Shown piece by piece: positions 32,230 to 42,208 of a DNA stretch of 64,000 bases (positions are counted from its first letter, which is position 1; each line of letters starts with the position of its first letter). The DNA comes from Acetivibrio straminisolvens JCM 21531. GTDB taxonomy: Bacteria > Bacillota > Clostridia > Acetivibrionales > Acetivibrionaceae. The notes beneath the pieces were generated by a model. That model did not search any database. It was given only the letters and a program-made list of their open reading frames with translations, and was not told the DNA's origin. Made by a program: the position numbers and the translations under genes. The DNA lies in the NCBI RefSeq assembly GCF_000521465.1, contig NZ_BAVR01000005.1, forward strand, positions 41,992-105,991, given 5' to 3'.

Positions 32230-32984
32230 TTATTCAATCGCCTCGCCAATATAAATCGATGTCAGAAATACAAATACATAAGCCTGCAAAATACCGTCAA
32301 ACAAATCAAAATATATGCTCAAAAACGCCGGTAATACAGCCGGTAATGCAAAATACACAAGTTCCATAATAATTACGGCGCCCAGGACATTTCCAAACAT
32401 ACGGAAGCACAGTGATACAGGTCTTATCACATAGTCAAGTATCTTAAAAGGCAACATCAGGGCACAGGCTCCAAGAAGCTCTTTAGCCAACCGGAGATTT
32501 TCTTTACCTTTATCCCGGCCAAAGCTACCGCAACCATTGACATCAGAGCCAAAGTCAACGTCACATTCACATCTTTTGTAGGCGGTCTTATGGCAAAATT
32601 CAGATGCTCAAAATATTCTATTCCTGTCCAGTGATAAATATCTTTGCTGGAAGGGACGATGTTGAAAATAGCTATTATATTGGAAACAACCAAAAACAGT
32701 AAAATCGTACCTATATACGGGGCAAACAGCTTCCCATGGTGGCCCATAGAATCCTTTGCAAAATTGTATACAAATTCCACAATGACCTCAACTACATTTT
32801 GCTTGCCCTCCGGGATTGTCTTAAGCTTTCTTGTAAAAACAAGAGAAAAAATTATAAGTGCAGCCATCACAATCCACATCATGACCACAGAATCTGTAAT
32901 TGACATGTCAAAACCGAAAACGGAAATGTTAATCAACTTATTTGGCTTTATTAACCTTTGTAATTCACTTGCAAACTCACCCAT
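32230..32984 (-). CDS. atpB: ATP synthase F0 subunit a (frameshift)
   Basis: Membrane stator subunit with the ion half-channels. N-terminal half shows MMWIVMAALIIFSLVFTRKL and GTILLFLVVSNIIAIFNIVP helices; the second half has the critical Arg helix (VIRPVSLCFRMFGNVLGAVIIMEL, in parts) and the C-terminal AYVFVFLTSIYIGEAIE. One base is lost near 32461 (CCCC to CCC); restored, ...FLEPVPLMLPFKILDY... is continuous, about 251 residues. First gene of the operon: I find no atpI upstream. Confidence 0.93.
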
Positions 32985-33086
32985 TCATATTCGCCTTCTT
33001 ATTTAACCAGGTTTTATATATTTTTACTGCAGTTATTCACATCCTATTTTACCTTTAATAGTATTACTAATATGAAAAAATATATT

Positions 33087-33118
33087 AAAAAAGGCCGATA
33101 AGCTCATAGTTTCGGCTT
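33087..33118 (-). terminator. Terminator between wecB and the atp operon
   Basis: On the minus strand, AAGCCGA (33118-33112) pairs with TCGGCCT (33098-33092), one G-U pair, followed by a T run (33092-33087). It lies about 150 bases past wecB and 100 bases before atpB, so it likely ends the wecB transcript. Confidence 0.65.
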
Positions 33119-33264
33119 CTTCGGCAAAACTCTCAAATATACATAAAATATTTAATTGTAATTAAATAACAGTCTCTTTAATATTTAAAAATATATTACC
33201 ACAGAGTTTTTTACTATTCAATACCTATTTTAATCAAATATAATCTATTTTTTGTCTCTATAGT

Positions 33265-34419
33265 TTATATTTTCACACTAAATCCCTCAGGCTTCGTTTT
33301 TGATAATCCAAATTCAAATAAAAGCGCTTTAACAATTCTTTCGGAGGCAAAACCGTCTCCATAGGGATTAACAGCTCTTGCCATCCTGTCGTATTCCATA
33401 TCGTTATCCAACAGTTCCTCGGTCAAACGTATGATATTTTCTCTTTCGGTTCCCGCAAGTTTAACCGTACCGGCTTTCACTGCCTCCGGCCTTTCTGTCT
33501 CGTTCCTTAAAACCAACACAGGTTTACCCAGCGACGGTGCCTCTTCCTGGAGACCTCCGGAATCCGTCATGACAAGATAGGACCTTGCCATCAAATTATG
33601 CATATCCTGTACATCTAAAGGCTCGATCAGGCGTACCCTCTCATGGTTTCCGAGAATCTTCCTTGCCACTTCCTGCACTGCCGGATTTAAGTGAACAGGG
33701 TATACTATCTGTATATCTTCATAGCGGTCGGCAATATGTCTTAGAGCCTCGCAAATGTTGTGCAGAGGCTCGCCGAGATTTTCCCTTCTATGGGCCGTAA
33801 CGGTTATAATTCTCTTATCAAAATCCAATTTTCTGAGGCTTTCATTTGCAAAATTATAATTTTCGACCACAGTAGTTTTTATGGCATCAATTACAGTATT
33901 GCCGGTTATATATATTTTGCTTTCGTCCACACCTTCCCGGACAAGATTATCCCTGTTGGTCTTAGTCGGTGCAAAATGCAGGTCGGATATCACCCCGGTA
34001 AGCCGTCTGTTTATTTCCTCGGGATAGGGGAAGTATTTGTCGAAGGTACGAAGTCCAGCTTCCACATGTCCCACGCTGATCTTTTTGTAGAATGCGGCCA
34101 GACTTCCCACAAAAGTAGTAGTGGTATCCCCATGAACCAATACTATATCGGGCTTTGCTTCGTCAAGTATAACGCTTAAGCGCTCTAAAGCCCTTGTGGT
34201 TATATCTATTAATGTCTGTTTATCCTTCATTATATCAAGGTCATAATCCGCATCTATATTAAACATTTCCATAACCTGATCAAGCATTTGCCTGTGTTGT
34301 GCCGTAACACAGACAATAGCCTCAATTTGACTGCACTTCTTTAGCTCATTGACTAAAGGCGCCATTTTTACAGCTTCAGGTCTGGTGCCAAAGACAGTCA
34401 TTACTCTCAGTTTCTTCAA
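33265..34419 (-). CDS. wecB: UDP-N-acetylglucosamine 2-epimerase (non-hydrolysing)
   Basis: Converts UDP-GlcNAc to UDP-ManNAc for wall or S-layer-binding polysaccharides. Family motifs: VFGTRPEAVKMAPLV, CVTAQHRQMLDQVM, VLVHGDTTTTFVGSLAAFY, VGHVEAGLRTFDKYFPYPEE and VMTDSGGLQEEAPSLGKPVL. 384 residues, normal. Starts at TTG 34419 with an AGGAGAAT ribosome site. It lies 19 bases after the undecaprenyl-phosphate transferase gene, which fits a shared glycan pathway. Intact. Confidence 0.95.
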   Translation of the reverse strand: MKKLRVMTVFGTRPEAVKMAPLVNELKKCSQIEAIVCVTAQHRQMLDQVMEMFNIDADYDLDIMKDKQTLIDITTRALERLSVILDEAKPDIVLVHGDTTTTFVGSLAAFYKKISVGHVEAGLRTFDKYFPYPEEINRRLTGVISDLHFAPTKTNRDNLVREGVDESKIYITGNTVIDAIKTTVVENYNFANESLRKLDFDKRIITVTAHRRENLGEPLHNICEALRHIADRYEDIQIVYPVHLNPAVQEVARKILGNHERVRLIEPLDVQDMHNLMARSYLVMTDSGGLQEEAPSLGKPVLVLRNETERPEAVKAGTVKLAGTERENIIRLTEELLDNDMEYDRMARAVNPYGDGFASERIVKALLFEFGLSKTKPEGFSVKI

Positions 34420-34438
34420 TTTCTATTCTCCTCGCTGC

Positions 34439-35584
34439 CTACTGTTTTTCCAGGTCCTTTATTTCGTTGACAACCGGACTTACCATTTCTTCACTTGGTT
34501 TGTATTTTTCAGGTATTTCCACATTATCCATTTCCAACATATATCTTGCCCCGCCGATTACAAAGGCCGCAACGGTTATTACAAGTATAATGGCACTGAC
34601 AAAGCCTTTGTCCGCCAGAACTATGGCACTTAGCCCCAATGCTCCGCTCAGCGAATACATAACAAGCACTGTCTGCTTTTGACTGTATCCCATATCTATA
34701 AGCTTGTGATGCAAATGTCCCCTGTCCGGCTGCATGATAGGCTTTCTGTTTAAAGCCCTCCGGAATATGGTAGATATCGTATCAAACAGCGGAAGTCCCA
34801 GCACAAGCAGAGGTACCGCAATCGAAAGAGCAGCATAGGATTTGAGCATTCCTTGTATGGAAACAACCGCCAACGTAAAGCCCAAAAATGTAGCACCGGT
34901 GTCTCCCATAAATATCTTGGCAGGGTTAAAATTGTACGGCAAAAATCCCAATGTAGAACCTGCCAGCATCACAGTAATCATTGCGCTTCCCGTATCGCCT
35001 GTAATAAGTGAAACAAAGAACAAGGAAAGATACGATATGGATGATATCCCTGCTGCAAGACCGTCTAAACCGTCAATCAAATTGATTGCATTGGTTACCC
35101 CCACTATCCACATAATAGTCAGAGGATAGGAGACAAAATTATTAAACTGGGTCGTACCTCCTTCGGCAAAAGGGTTGGTAATATTCACAATCCTAATATC
35201 CGATATAAATACTACCGAAAGAGCGGCCATTATTTGAAAAACTAGCTTGAGTTTAGGTCCAAGCTGCTTTATGTCGTCAACAATACCAATGGCAACTATA
35301 ATAAAGGCACCAATAAGCATCCCCAAAAGCTGTCTGTTAGGTATGATTCCTTTCATATTAAGATATGTACTTAACAATCCAAACAATAATGAAACTATAA
35401 AGCCCGTAAATATGGCCAAGCCTCCGAGCCTTGCAACAGGCTTTTTATGCATCCTCCTTGCATCTTTCGGCACATCGACAGCGCCCACACTAAAGGCTAT
35501 TTTTTTAGCAATCGGTGTGGAAGAAAACGCTACGATAAACGCCAATGCAAAGAATATGATATATTCATAAATCACCAACAACAC
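34439..35584 (-). CDS. Undecaprenyl-phosphate GlcNAc-1-phosphate transferase (WecA/TagO/MraY family)
   Basis: 381-residue polytopic membrane enzyme with about ten helices. Motifs: KKPVARLGGLAIFTGF, GIVDDIKQLGPKLKLVFQ (first Asp pair), NAINLIDGLDGLAAG, KIFMGDTGATFLGF and PDRGHLHHKLIDMG. These place it with TagO/WecA transferases, which load a sugar phosphate on undecaprenyl phosphate to begin wall glycan synthesis; MraY itself is less likely because it lies with mur genes and has different loop motifs. Start TTG 35584 is preceded by AAGAAGG. C-terminal tail (about 335-381) is cytoplasmic and charged. Confidence 0.9.
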   Translation of the reverse strand: MLLVIYEYIIFFALAFIVAFSSTPIAKKIAFSVGAVDVPKDARRMHKKPVARLGGLAIFTGFIVSLLFGLLSTYLNMKGIIPNRQLLGMLIGAFIIVAIGIVDDIKQLGPKLKLVFQIMAALSVVFISDIRIVNITNPFAEGGTTQFNNFVSYPLTIMWIVGVTNAINLIDGLDGLAAGISSISYLSLFFVSLITGDTGSAMITVMLAGSTLGFLPYNFNPAKIFMGDTGATFLGFTLAVVSIQGMLKSYAALSIAVPLLVLGLPLFDTISTIFRRALNRKPIMQPDRGHLHHKLIDMGYSQKQTVLVMYSLSGALGLSAIVLADKGFVSAIILVITVAAFVIGGARYMLEMDNVEIPEKYKPSEEMVSPVVNEIKDLEKQ

Positions 35585-35662
35585 CTTCTTTATTTATTAG
35601 TCGCCTTAATCTTTTGTATATAAAATTTGTCTTTAGTCATAACTATTTTTTCAAATACAATA

Positions 35663-36118
35663 TTAAATTTTTGCATCAGCTTCAAACCTCACAACTCTAA
35701 TACCGGCTTCTTTCAATATTTCCATGGACAGTTCGTCCGGATAATCACCTTTGAACACAATCTTTCTTATTCCCGCATTTATAGCCATTTTAGCACATAA
35801 TATACATGGCTGGTTTGTCACATACAACGTACCGTCCTTTACACTTGTACCGGAGTACGCAGCCTGGACAATTGCATTCTGCTCCGCGTGTATAGCCCTG
35901 CAAAGCTCGTGCCTCTGTCCGGAGGGCACCTTGAGTTTTTCCCTGAGGCAGCCGATCTCACTGCAGTGTTTGCAGCCCACCGGCGCACCGTTATAGCCGG
36001 TTGCAAGAATCCTTTTATCCTTTACAATCAAAGCACCTACTTGACGCCTAAGGCATGTAGACCTAGTTTTAATAAGCTCAACTATCTCCATAAAATATTC
36101 GTCCCAAGATGGCCTCAT
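35663..36118 (-). CDS. comEB: Deoxycytidylate deaminase (ComEB family)
   Basis: Zinc enzyme converting dCMP to dUMP for thymidylate supply. The catalytic set [11 protein letters not shown] (His and Glu) and [11 protein letters not shown] (two Cys) is complete; an upstream [13 protein letters not shown] segment holds the extra Cys/His typical of this family. 151 residues, normal. Neighbours upp and wecA/wecB match clostridial gene order. Confidence 0.92.
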   Translation of the reverse strand: MRPSWDEYFMEIVELIKTRSTCLRRQVGALIVKDKRILATGYNGAPVGCKHCSEIGCLREKLKVPSGQRHELCRAIHAEQNAIVQAAYSGTSVKDGTLYVTNQPCILCAKMAINAGIRKIVFKGDYPDELSMEILKEAGIRVVRFEADAKI

Positions 36119-36148
36119 AAACTTTCCTCCTGTTAATTACCAAAAGGC

Positions 36149-36778
36149 TTATTTAGTGCCAAAAAGTCTGTCTCCCGCATCTCCCAATCCCGGAATTATA
36201 TATCCGTGATCATTTAATTTATCGTCTACAGCTGCACAATATATTAACACTTCAGGATGGTCCTCATTTATTTTCTTTATTCCATCCAAAGATGCAATGA
36301 GGCACATCAGCTTTATGCTGCTTACACCCTTTTCCTTTAAATATTTTATTGCCGCAGATGCAGAACCTCCGGTTGCAAGCATAGGGTCCAGCACCACAAT
36401 TTCCCTTTCGGCAATATCAAAAGGAAGCTTACAGTAATACTCCACCGGCTGAAGAGTCTCAGGATCTCTGTACAAACCTATATGCCCCACCTTTGCCATA
36501 GGCAAAAGCTTCAGCATGCCGTCAACCATACCCAAGCCTGCTCTCAGGATCGGAACGATACCGAGCTTCTTGCCGGATATAACTTTTGTTCTTGCCACAC
36601 CGACAGGAGTCTCAATTTCAACTTCCTTAAGCGGCATATTTCTAGTTACTTCATAACCCATCAACATGGATATTTCGGAAACCAGTTCACGGAATTCCTT
36701 GGTCTGGGTATTTTTATCTCTTAATAATGATATCTTATGCTGAATTAACGGATGGTCCATTACAAAAACATTTTTCAT
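36149..36778 (-). CDS. upp: Uracil phosphoribosyltransferase
   Basis: Makes UMP from uracil and PRPP (pyrimidine salvage). 209 residues; [19 protein letters not shown], the PRPP loop [20 protein letters not shown] and the uracil-binding [18 protein letters not shown] are clear. Lies 16 bases after rpiB, as in Bacillus and Clostridium. Intact. Confidence 0.97.
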   Translation of the reverse strand: MKNVFVMDHPLIQHKISLLRDKNTQTKEFRELVSEISMLMGYEVTRNMPLKEVEIETPVGVARTKVISGKKLGIVPILRAGLGMVDGMLKLLPMAKVGHIGLYRDPETLQPVEYYCKLPFDIAEREIVVLDPMLATGGSASAAIKYLKEKGVSSIKLMCLIASLDGIKKINEDHPEVLIYCAAVDDKLNDHGYIIPGLGDAGDRLFGTK

Positions 36779-36793
36779 ATGTTTCTCTCTCTC

Positions 36794-37243
36794 CTATTTG
36801 CTGTATTTTTCTTCAATTTCACCAATCTTGCCAACCCTAGCCGAATGCCTTCCTCCTTGAAACTCAGCTTTTAGCCAAGTGTCAACAATATCCAAGGCAA
36901 GGTCAAGACCGACAACCCGTTCTCCCAAAGCCAGTATATTGGCATCATTATGCTCCCTGCTCATTCTTGCCATATAGCTGTTGGTACATACAGCTGCTCT
37001 GATGCCCGGAACTTTGTTTGCAGATATTGATATTCCAACTCCAGTACCGCATACTACAATACCCCTGTCACATTCTCCGCCTTTTACAGCTTCTGCAACT
37101 TTAAGTCCGAAATCCGGATAGTCCACCGAATCAGTTCCGTATGTCCCAAAGTCAATAACCTCATACTCTCTTTTTTTTAGAAAATCTATTATTTCTCTTT
37201 TTAAATTGTAACCGCCGTGATCGCTTCCGATTCCAATTTTCAT
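36794..37243 (-). CDS. rpiB: Ribose-5-phosphate isomerase B
   Basis: Interconverts ribose 5-phosphate and ribulose 5-phosphate. MKIGIGSDHGGYNLK at the N-terminus, GIVVCGTGVGISISANKVPGIRAAVC with the active Cys, and SREHNDANILALG are typical. Start at ATG 37243 with AGGAAAG upstream; the ATG at 37255 adds four residues and covers the ribosome site. About 149 residues. Intact. Confidence 0.95.
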   Translation of the reverse strand: MKIGIGSDHGGYNLKREIIDFLKKREYEVIDFGTYGTDSVDYPDFGLKVAEAVKGGECDRGIVVCGTGVGISISANKVPGIRAAVCTNSYMARMSREHNDANILALGERVVGLDLALDIVDTWLKAEFQGGRHSARVGKIGEIEEKYSK

Positions 37244-37340
37244 ACTTTCCTCCAAGAATATATTTTATAGTATTAATATGCACATGTCAAAGTTTGTTTT
37301 AAGACAAAAAAGTCCTATTACCTTAAAGGCACAACATTAA

Positions 37341-37847
37341 TTATTCCTTTAGCTTTATTATTATCCTATCCAAAGCATCCTTTATTTCTCCAGCACATAT
37401 CTTGTACACTTCCTCAGGCAAGCCGTAAGGATCACTAATATCCATATTATGATTCCGATGATGTCCTTGGTTCATAGAGTCACTGCTTACGTCATCTCCA
37501 TAGGCATATTCCTTAACCGTATAGGTTTTATCTGCTGCACCGGGATACATTGCCAAAATCGCATTCTTGTGATTTTTGGTCATCGTCAGTATGATATAGG
37601 CGCTTTCCACATCACTTTTTGTAATTCTTCTTGCTTTATGAGAAGAAATATCCACATTGTAATGCTCTTTTAAAACCTTTACCGCTTTAGGATTGGCACA
37701 ATCATCTTCAAACGCGGACAGGCCCGCCGAAAAAGCCTTAAAATCTTTCAAACCGTCTTTATCGTTCTCCACGGCATAATTGAACAAGCCTTCTGCCATA
37801 CTGCTTCTGCAAGTGTTTCCGGTACATACAAAAAGTACTTTTTTCAT
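37341..37847 (-). CDS. ywlE: Low-molecular-weight protein phosphatase, YwlE type
   Basis: 168 residues. The P-loop CTGNTCRS (Cys8 nucleophile, Thr at the fourth loop position) is the YwlE form, which in Bacillus and Geobacillus removes phosphate from arginine; ordinary tyrosine phosphatases usually have Ile or another residue there. The general acid region is DISDPYGLPEEVYKIC. Sits between rpiB and ywlC, as in B. subtilis. Arginine-phosphatase activity is inferred. Confidence 0.88.
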   Translation of the reverse strand: MKKVLFVCTGNTCRSSMAEGLFNYAVENDKDGLKDFKAFSAGLSAFEDDCANPKAVKVLKEHYNVDISSHKARRITKSDVESAYIILTMTKNHKNAILAMYPGAADKTYTVKEYAYGDDVSSDSMNQGHHRNHNMDISDPYGLPEEVYKICAGEIKDALDRIIIKLKE

Positions 37848-37919
37848 ATTGCGGCTCCTTTGTATCTTACAATTTCAGCAATCTTTTGACCCTTTTTTTG
37901 ATTGCTTATTATCAAAACA

Positions 37920-38975
37920 CTATGTAGCCTTTATTATATTATACCCGGCAGCTTTTTTCATCCTATTCATTACTGCCAGTCCAATTCCCTCATTATTAAT
38001 TGCTTCTGCAAGTATAACTTTTATACCAATATCGTCAAAATCTCTAAATGCCTTGAACAAGTTTGCTGCTATGGTCTCAGGCTCCAATCTGTCACCTAAT
38101 GTAATATAGGGTATGCCTTTGTAAAGTTCCTTGGTCTGCTCCGTTGCCAGCACACCCACAGGAATATTTTTGCTTTGATATTCCATTATAAGGCTGTTAA
38201 TCTTTTCTGCAACCTTTTGAGGCTCTCCCTCGACGACAATTACATCGGCTTTCGGAGAATAATGGGTGTATTTCATTCCCGGAGCTCTGGGTACAAAGTC
38301 CTCAGAAGGCTTTTTCATAAGCGACGGATCTATGGACACATTTCCCAAAACATCCCTAAGCTGCTCAAAGGACACTCCCCCCGGCCTTAAAATCACAGGC
38401 ACGTCGGTTGTTACGTCCAAAACCGTAGATTCAACCCCGATATCTGCATCGCCGCCGTCGATTATAACATCCACCCTGCCATACAAATCGTCTATAACAT
38501 GCTTTGACGCGGTCGGGCTTGGCTTTCCCGACAAATTGGCACTGGGAGCAGCAATAGGAATTCCTGCCTCCCTTATCAGGGCAAGAGCTATGGGATGCGA
38601 CGGCGCCCTAAGTCCAACAGTAGAAAGCCCTGCTGTAATAGCAGAGGGTATTTTGCCGGATTTTTCAACAACAAGGGTAAGAGGTCCCGGCCAGAACCTG
38701 TCCATTAAAACTTGAGCCTGCGGCGAAACAACTGCAGCAAGGCCGTCAACCGATTCCTTTCCTGTTATATGAACAATTAAAGGATTGTCCGAGGGCCTTC
38801 CTTTAGCTTCAAAAATCTTCTTTACAGCATTTTCATTCAATGCATCGGCTCCAAGTCCATAAACCGTTTCAGTGGGAAAAGCCACAATGCCTCCTCCCCG
38901 CAGGACCTCAGCAGCATATTTTATTTTCTCACTGTCAATATTGTCCGGTTGTATCTTTAGTATTTCTGTTTTCAC
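37920..38975 (-). CDS. ywlC: Threonylcarbamoyl-AMP synthase (Sua5/YwlC)
   Basis: Makes threonylcarbamoyl-AMP for tRNA t6A37 modification. YrdC domain (residues 10-210) with GGIVAFPTETVYGLGADA, KGRPSDNPLIVHI, GPLTLVVEKS and SANLSGKPSPTASKHV; the C-terminal Sua5 domain (about 230-350) begins after APGMKYTHYSPKADV. At 351 residues it is the two-domain Sua5 form. Intact. Confidence 0.95.
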   Translation of the reverse strand: MKTEILKIQPDNIDSEKIKYAAEVLRGGGIVAFPTETVYGLGADALNENAVKKIFEAKGRPSDNPLIVHITGKESVDGLAAVVSPQAQVLMDRFWPGPLTLVVEKSGKIPSAITAGLSTVGLRAPSHPIALALIREAGIPIAAPSANLSGKPSPTASKHVIDDLYGRVDVIIDGGDADIGVESTVLDVTTDVPVILRPGGVSFEQLRDVLGNVSIDPSLMKKPSEDFVPRAPGMKYTHYSPKADVIVVEGEPQKVAEKINSLIMEYQSKNIPVGVLATEQTKELYKGIPYITLGDRLEPETIAANLFKAFRDFDDIGIKVILAEAINNEGIGLAVMNRMKKAAGYNIIKAT

Positions 38976-39048
38976 TTTACTACTCCTAACCGTGCTCCTT
39001 CATTATAAAATTATAATGAAGCTTTTAAAACTTCCAATTATCTTTTTT

Positions 39049-39788
39049 TTAATTTAGTAATGTAACTATTATACCACAAATAATCCCCAATACATTCCCT
39101 ATTGATGATAATCTGCCCAAATACAGCTTTTTTGACTCTACCACCAATTCCCCGTATACCACATAAAGCATTGCTCCTGCTGCAAATCCGAGACAAACAC
39201 CGATAAATTTGGGGGATATTCCTCCAAGGAGCGCCCCGGCTAAAGCACCAATCCCCATGGGAGCTCCGGAAAGCACCGTAATAATAAATGCCTTTGAACC
39301 GCTAAGGCCCCCTGCACGCATCGGAACCGCCATGGCAATTCCTTCGGGAATATCGTGTATCATAATCACAGAAGTTATCATGATACCCAAACCTACTGAA
39401 GCTCCAAAGCCCGAACCTACGGCAAAGCCTCGGGAAAATTATGAAGTGCAATTCCCACAGACATCAATATGCCGGTTCTAAGAAGGCTTGAACTGCTTTT
39501 TTTGGGCTTTGCACTCTGGTAGCGCACCATCAACTCTTCTACTGCAAGCATGGTCAAAACCCCGGCAAATACTCCCGCAAAGGCAAGAACATTTCCTCCA
39601 TATGTAAATGCCTCCGGAATAAGTTCAAAACATACCACAGACGTCATCAACCCGGCGGAAAGCTCTAATATGAAGCTTAAAAAACGCCGGTTCACATCCT
39701 TAACAAAAAAAGCCGTTAAGCCTCCGATACCCGTTCCCGCAATACCTGAGACAAGGCCAATCAAGGTAACTTTCATTAAATAATTCAC
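39049..39788 (-). CDS. ZIP family divalent metal transporter (frameshift)
   Basis: About 246 residues and eight membrane helices after restoring one G near 39428. ZIP signatures HNFPEG (helix 4, spanning the break) and HDIPEGIAMAVP (helix 5) hold the metal ligands. Substrate could be zinc, iron or manganese; the sequence does not decide. It lies between prfA and ywlC, where B. subtilis carries a spoIIR-ywlC-mntP arrangement with an unrelated manganese exporter nearby. Confidence 0.88.
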
Positions 39789-39854
39789 AATTATCCCCCT
39801 GCTTTTTTTCTTATTAACATTCTATTCTAGCGGAGGACAAATTATTATACTATC

Positions 39855-40937
39855 TTAATTTTCATCATCTTCAGCACCGTTTCCAAGCCTGTTGGCCTGA
39901 TCAGTTGTAATCAGTGCATCTATTATTTCGTCAATATCACCGTCAATTATATCATCTATTTTGTAAAGGGTAAGTCCAATCCTATGATCCGTTACGCGGC
40001 CCTGAGGAAAATTGTAGGTTCTAATTCTCTCACTTCTGTCACCGGTACCTACCTGGCTTTTCCTCTCTTGGGCAATTTCGCTGTTCTGCTGCTCCTGAGC
40101 CATCTCATAAAGTTTGGACCTTAAAACTCTCATAGCCTTCTCCCTGTTTTTATGCTGGGATCTCTGGTCCTGACAGCTGACAACCAGCCCTGTGGGCAAG
40201 TGTGTTATTCTTATGGCCGATTCGGTCTTGTTAATATGCTGTCCGCCGGCACCGGAAGCCCTATAGGTGTCAATTCTCAAATCATTTGGGTTTATTTCCA
40301 CATCAATCTCTTCAACCTCGGGCAGCACAGCCACTGTAACTGTGGACGTATGCACTCTTCCATTGGCTTCCGTAGCCGGAATCCTCTGCACCCTGTGAAC
40401 ACCACTTTCAAATTTCAGCCTGCTGTATGCTCCACTTCCTTCAATGGAAAACGTCACTTCCTTGAATCCGCCTATTTCAGTTGGATTGGAGTCAAGCATT
40501 TCTACTTTCCATCCGTTCCTCTCCGCGTACCGGGTATACATTCTGAATAAATCTCCGGCAAACAGAGCAGCCTCTTCACCTCCAGCACCGCCTCTGATTT
40601 CAACAATAACGCTTTTCTCATCATTGGGGTCCTTGGGAAGAAGAAGTATTTTCATTTCCTTCTTCAAAGCTTCCAGCCTTTCCTGCGCTTTCTCCAGCTC
40701 CATTTCAACCATTTCACGGAACTCTTTATCCAGTTTTTCATTCAGCATTTCTTCAGCATCTGAAATTTCCTTGGTTACTTTTTTGTACTCATCGTATTTT
40801 GTAACAAGCGCTTCCAGCTCTGCATGCTCTTTCATAAGCTTTCTGTATTCATCCTGATTTGCTATTACAGCAGGGTCACTTAACCTGTGATTTATTTCAT
40901 CATATCTATTTTCTGCCGCCTGAAACTTCTCAAACAT
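39855..40937 (-). CDS. prfA: Peptide chain release factor 1
   Basis: Ends translation at UAA and UAG. GGQ motif in [19 protein letters not shown], stop-recognition region with the [20 protein letters not shown] block, and the N-terminal coiled coil. 360 residues, normal. The PrmC methylase gene that often follows prfA is not found in this window. Intact. Confidence 0.96.
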   Translation of the reverse strand: MFEKFQAAENRYDEINHRLSDPAVIANQDEYRKLMKEHAELEALVTKYDEYKKVTKEISDAEEMLNEKLDKEFREMVEMELEKAQERLEALKKEMKILLLPKDPNDEKSVIVEIRGGAGGEEAALFAGDLFRMYTRYAERNGWKVEMLDSNPTEIGGFKEVTFSIEGSGAYSRLKFESGVHRVQRIPATEANGRVHTSTVTVAVLPEVEEIDVEINPNDLRIDTYRASGAGGQHINKTESAIRITHLPTGLVVSCQDQRSQHKNREKAMRVLRSKLYEMAQEQQNSEIAQERKSQVGTGDRSERIRTYNFPQGRVTDHRIGLTLYKIDDIIDGDIDEIIDALITTDQANRLGNGAEDDEN

Positions 40938-41031
40938 ACTGCACCTCTTACATTATCATTATTAAAATCCATAATCACATATTATACCATGGATATGTGA
41001 TTTATTCTACACAAAAATGCATCCTTTAATG

Positions 41032-41490
41032 TCACTTGAATATCTCCCAATTGACAGCAGCAACAACAATCGCTATTGCTATTACGATGTTTGTCAGGTA
41101 TCTCAAAGGCTTTAGCAAAATAGAATAGTTTTTTGTCAATACCCGAAGTGTTCTGTAAATTATTTCCATTAAACACCATACATACACTAAAATGCCCGCC
41201 ATGTTATACCGAAGGGCACCCTCAAAATCAAAATGACTTATGGAGACAAAGCTTCTTGTCATACCGCAACTGGGGCAATTGAGACCTGTTGCATTCTTGA
41301 AAAGACATGAGCCCGGAATCTTGAAATCAAAGTCGGGAAACTGCAAATAAGTATAATCGTCTCTGACATTCAAAATAAAGGAACAGAGAATAACAAAAAA
41401 CAGGAATATAATTACCAACAAATCATTCCTGTTATTATAAGAACATATCTTTGAATCCTTATATGTATTGGAGCTTGAAAACATTTTCAT
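41032..41490 (-). CDS. DUF2752 membrane protein
   Basis: About 152 residues with three membrane segments (about 17-36, 75-97, 125-145). The conserved motif TGLNCPSCGMTRSFVSISH is the DUF2752 signature. Function unknown. The ATG at 41490 is preferred over 41523 because the extra residues include the ribosome site (GGGGT). A zinc-ribbon membrane protein gene lies immediately upstream on the same strand; the two may work together. Confidence 0.8.
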   Translation of the reverse strand: MKMFSSSNTYKDSKICSYNNRNDLLVIIFLFFVILCSFILNVRDDYTYLQFPDFDFKIPGSCLFKNATGLNCPSCGMTRSFVSISHFDFEGALRYNMAGILVYVWCLMEIIYRTLRVLTKNYSILLKPLRYLTNIVIAIAIVVAAVNWEIFK

Positions 41491-41548
41491 ATTACCCCGT
41501 TCTTCTTTGGATAAATATATCAATCTAACTTATAAAATGAGAGCATTA

Positions 41549-41986
41549 TTACGGAATTAGAATATTTAAACCGTTAAGAAAAATACCGAGTGCCCACAAA
41601 CACAAACCGATTATACCCAGGATCTTTCCTGCTTTTCCCACCGAACTGTTAGACTCATTTCCCTTAACTATAGCCAGAGGTCCAAAAATAATAGCGCAGC
41701 AAAAAATCGACAATATACCGAATATTAATGCCATAACACCTGAGTCATCGTTTTCTGCCGAATAATAATTATTTCTGCTGCTATTTGAACTATAGTTTGA
41801 ACCGTAATTTTTTGTTCATGCCATGATTCATATTCATTCTCGTATTTGCATTTGAACCAAAGCTGTCATTGCTATCCTCAAAATAATCCGACTTACTTTC
41901 CGTACCTTCCGGAATCTTTGAACCGCACCACTCGCAAAATGAATTTAAATCATTATGCTACCGCCACAATTTGGACATTTTTTCAT
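41549..41986 (-). CDS. Zinc-ribbon membrane protein, DUF4190-like (two frameshifts)
   Basis: Reconstructed across two indels, near 41954 (A lost) and at the A6 run 41808-41813 (one extra A or two lost). N-terminus MKKCPNCGGS followed by FCEWCGSKIPEG gives a CxxC...CxxC zinc ribbon. A Ser/Asn-rich linker follows, then two membrane helices: MALIFGILSIFCCAIIFGPLAIV and ILGIIGLCLWALGIFLNG. About 145 residues. Small zinc-ribbon plus two-helix proteins of this kind are common in Firmicutes, function unclear. Confidence 0.65.
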
Positions 41987-42131
41987 TATCATACCCCCAG
42001 TTCCAATACCGATTTACTTATTCACGGATATAATATAATCATATAATATATTATATGATTTGTCACGTTATTTAGAATTTTTTATTATTTTCTGTTATTT
42101 TTTTGCCTCTTTCATTTCATTCCAAGAAGCT

Positions 42132-42158
42132 AAAAAAGATCGGGATTTCTCCCGACCT
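42132..42158 (-). terminator. Terminator of the xylanase gene
   Basis: Minus strand: AGGTCGGGA (42158-42150) pairs with TCCCGATCT (42145-42137), one G-T pair, followed by a T run (42136-42132). About 50 bases past the xylanase stop. Confidence 0.8.
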
Positions 42159-42208
42159 TTCAATAATTTTATTTTCCAATTGCCGTATATTAACACCAAA
42201 TCTTAATT

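Noticed and set aside
34439..35584. MraY (peptidoglycan lipid I synthase)
   Set aside because: Neighbouring wecB and the motifs of the TagO/WecA branch favour a wall-glycan transferase.
37341..37847. Arsenate reductase of the low-molecular-weight phosphatase fold
   Set aside because: The loop CTGNTCRS and neighbours rpiB and ywlC point to YwlE; no redox Cys pair was seen.
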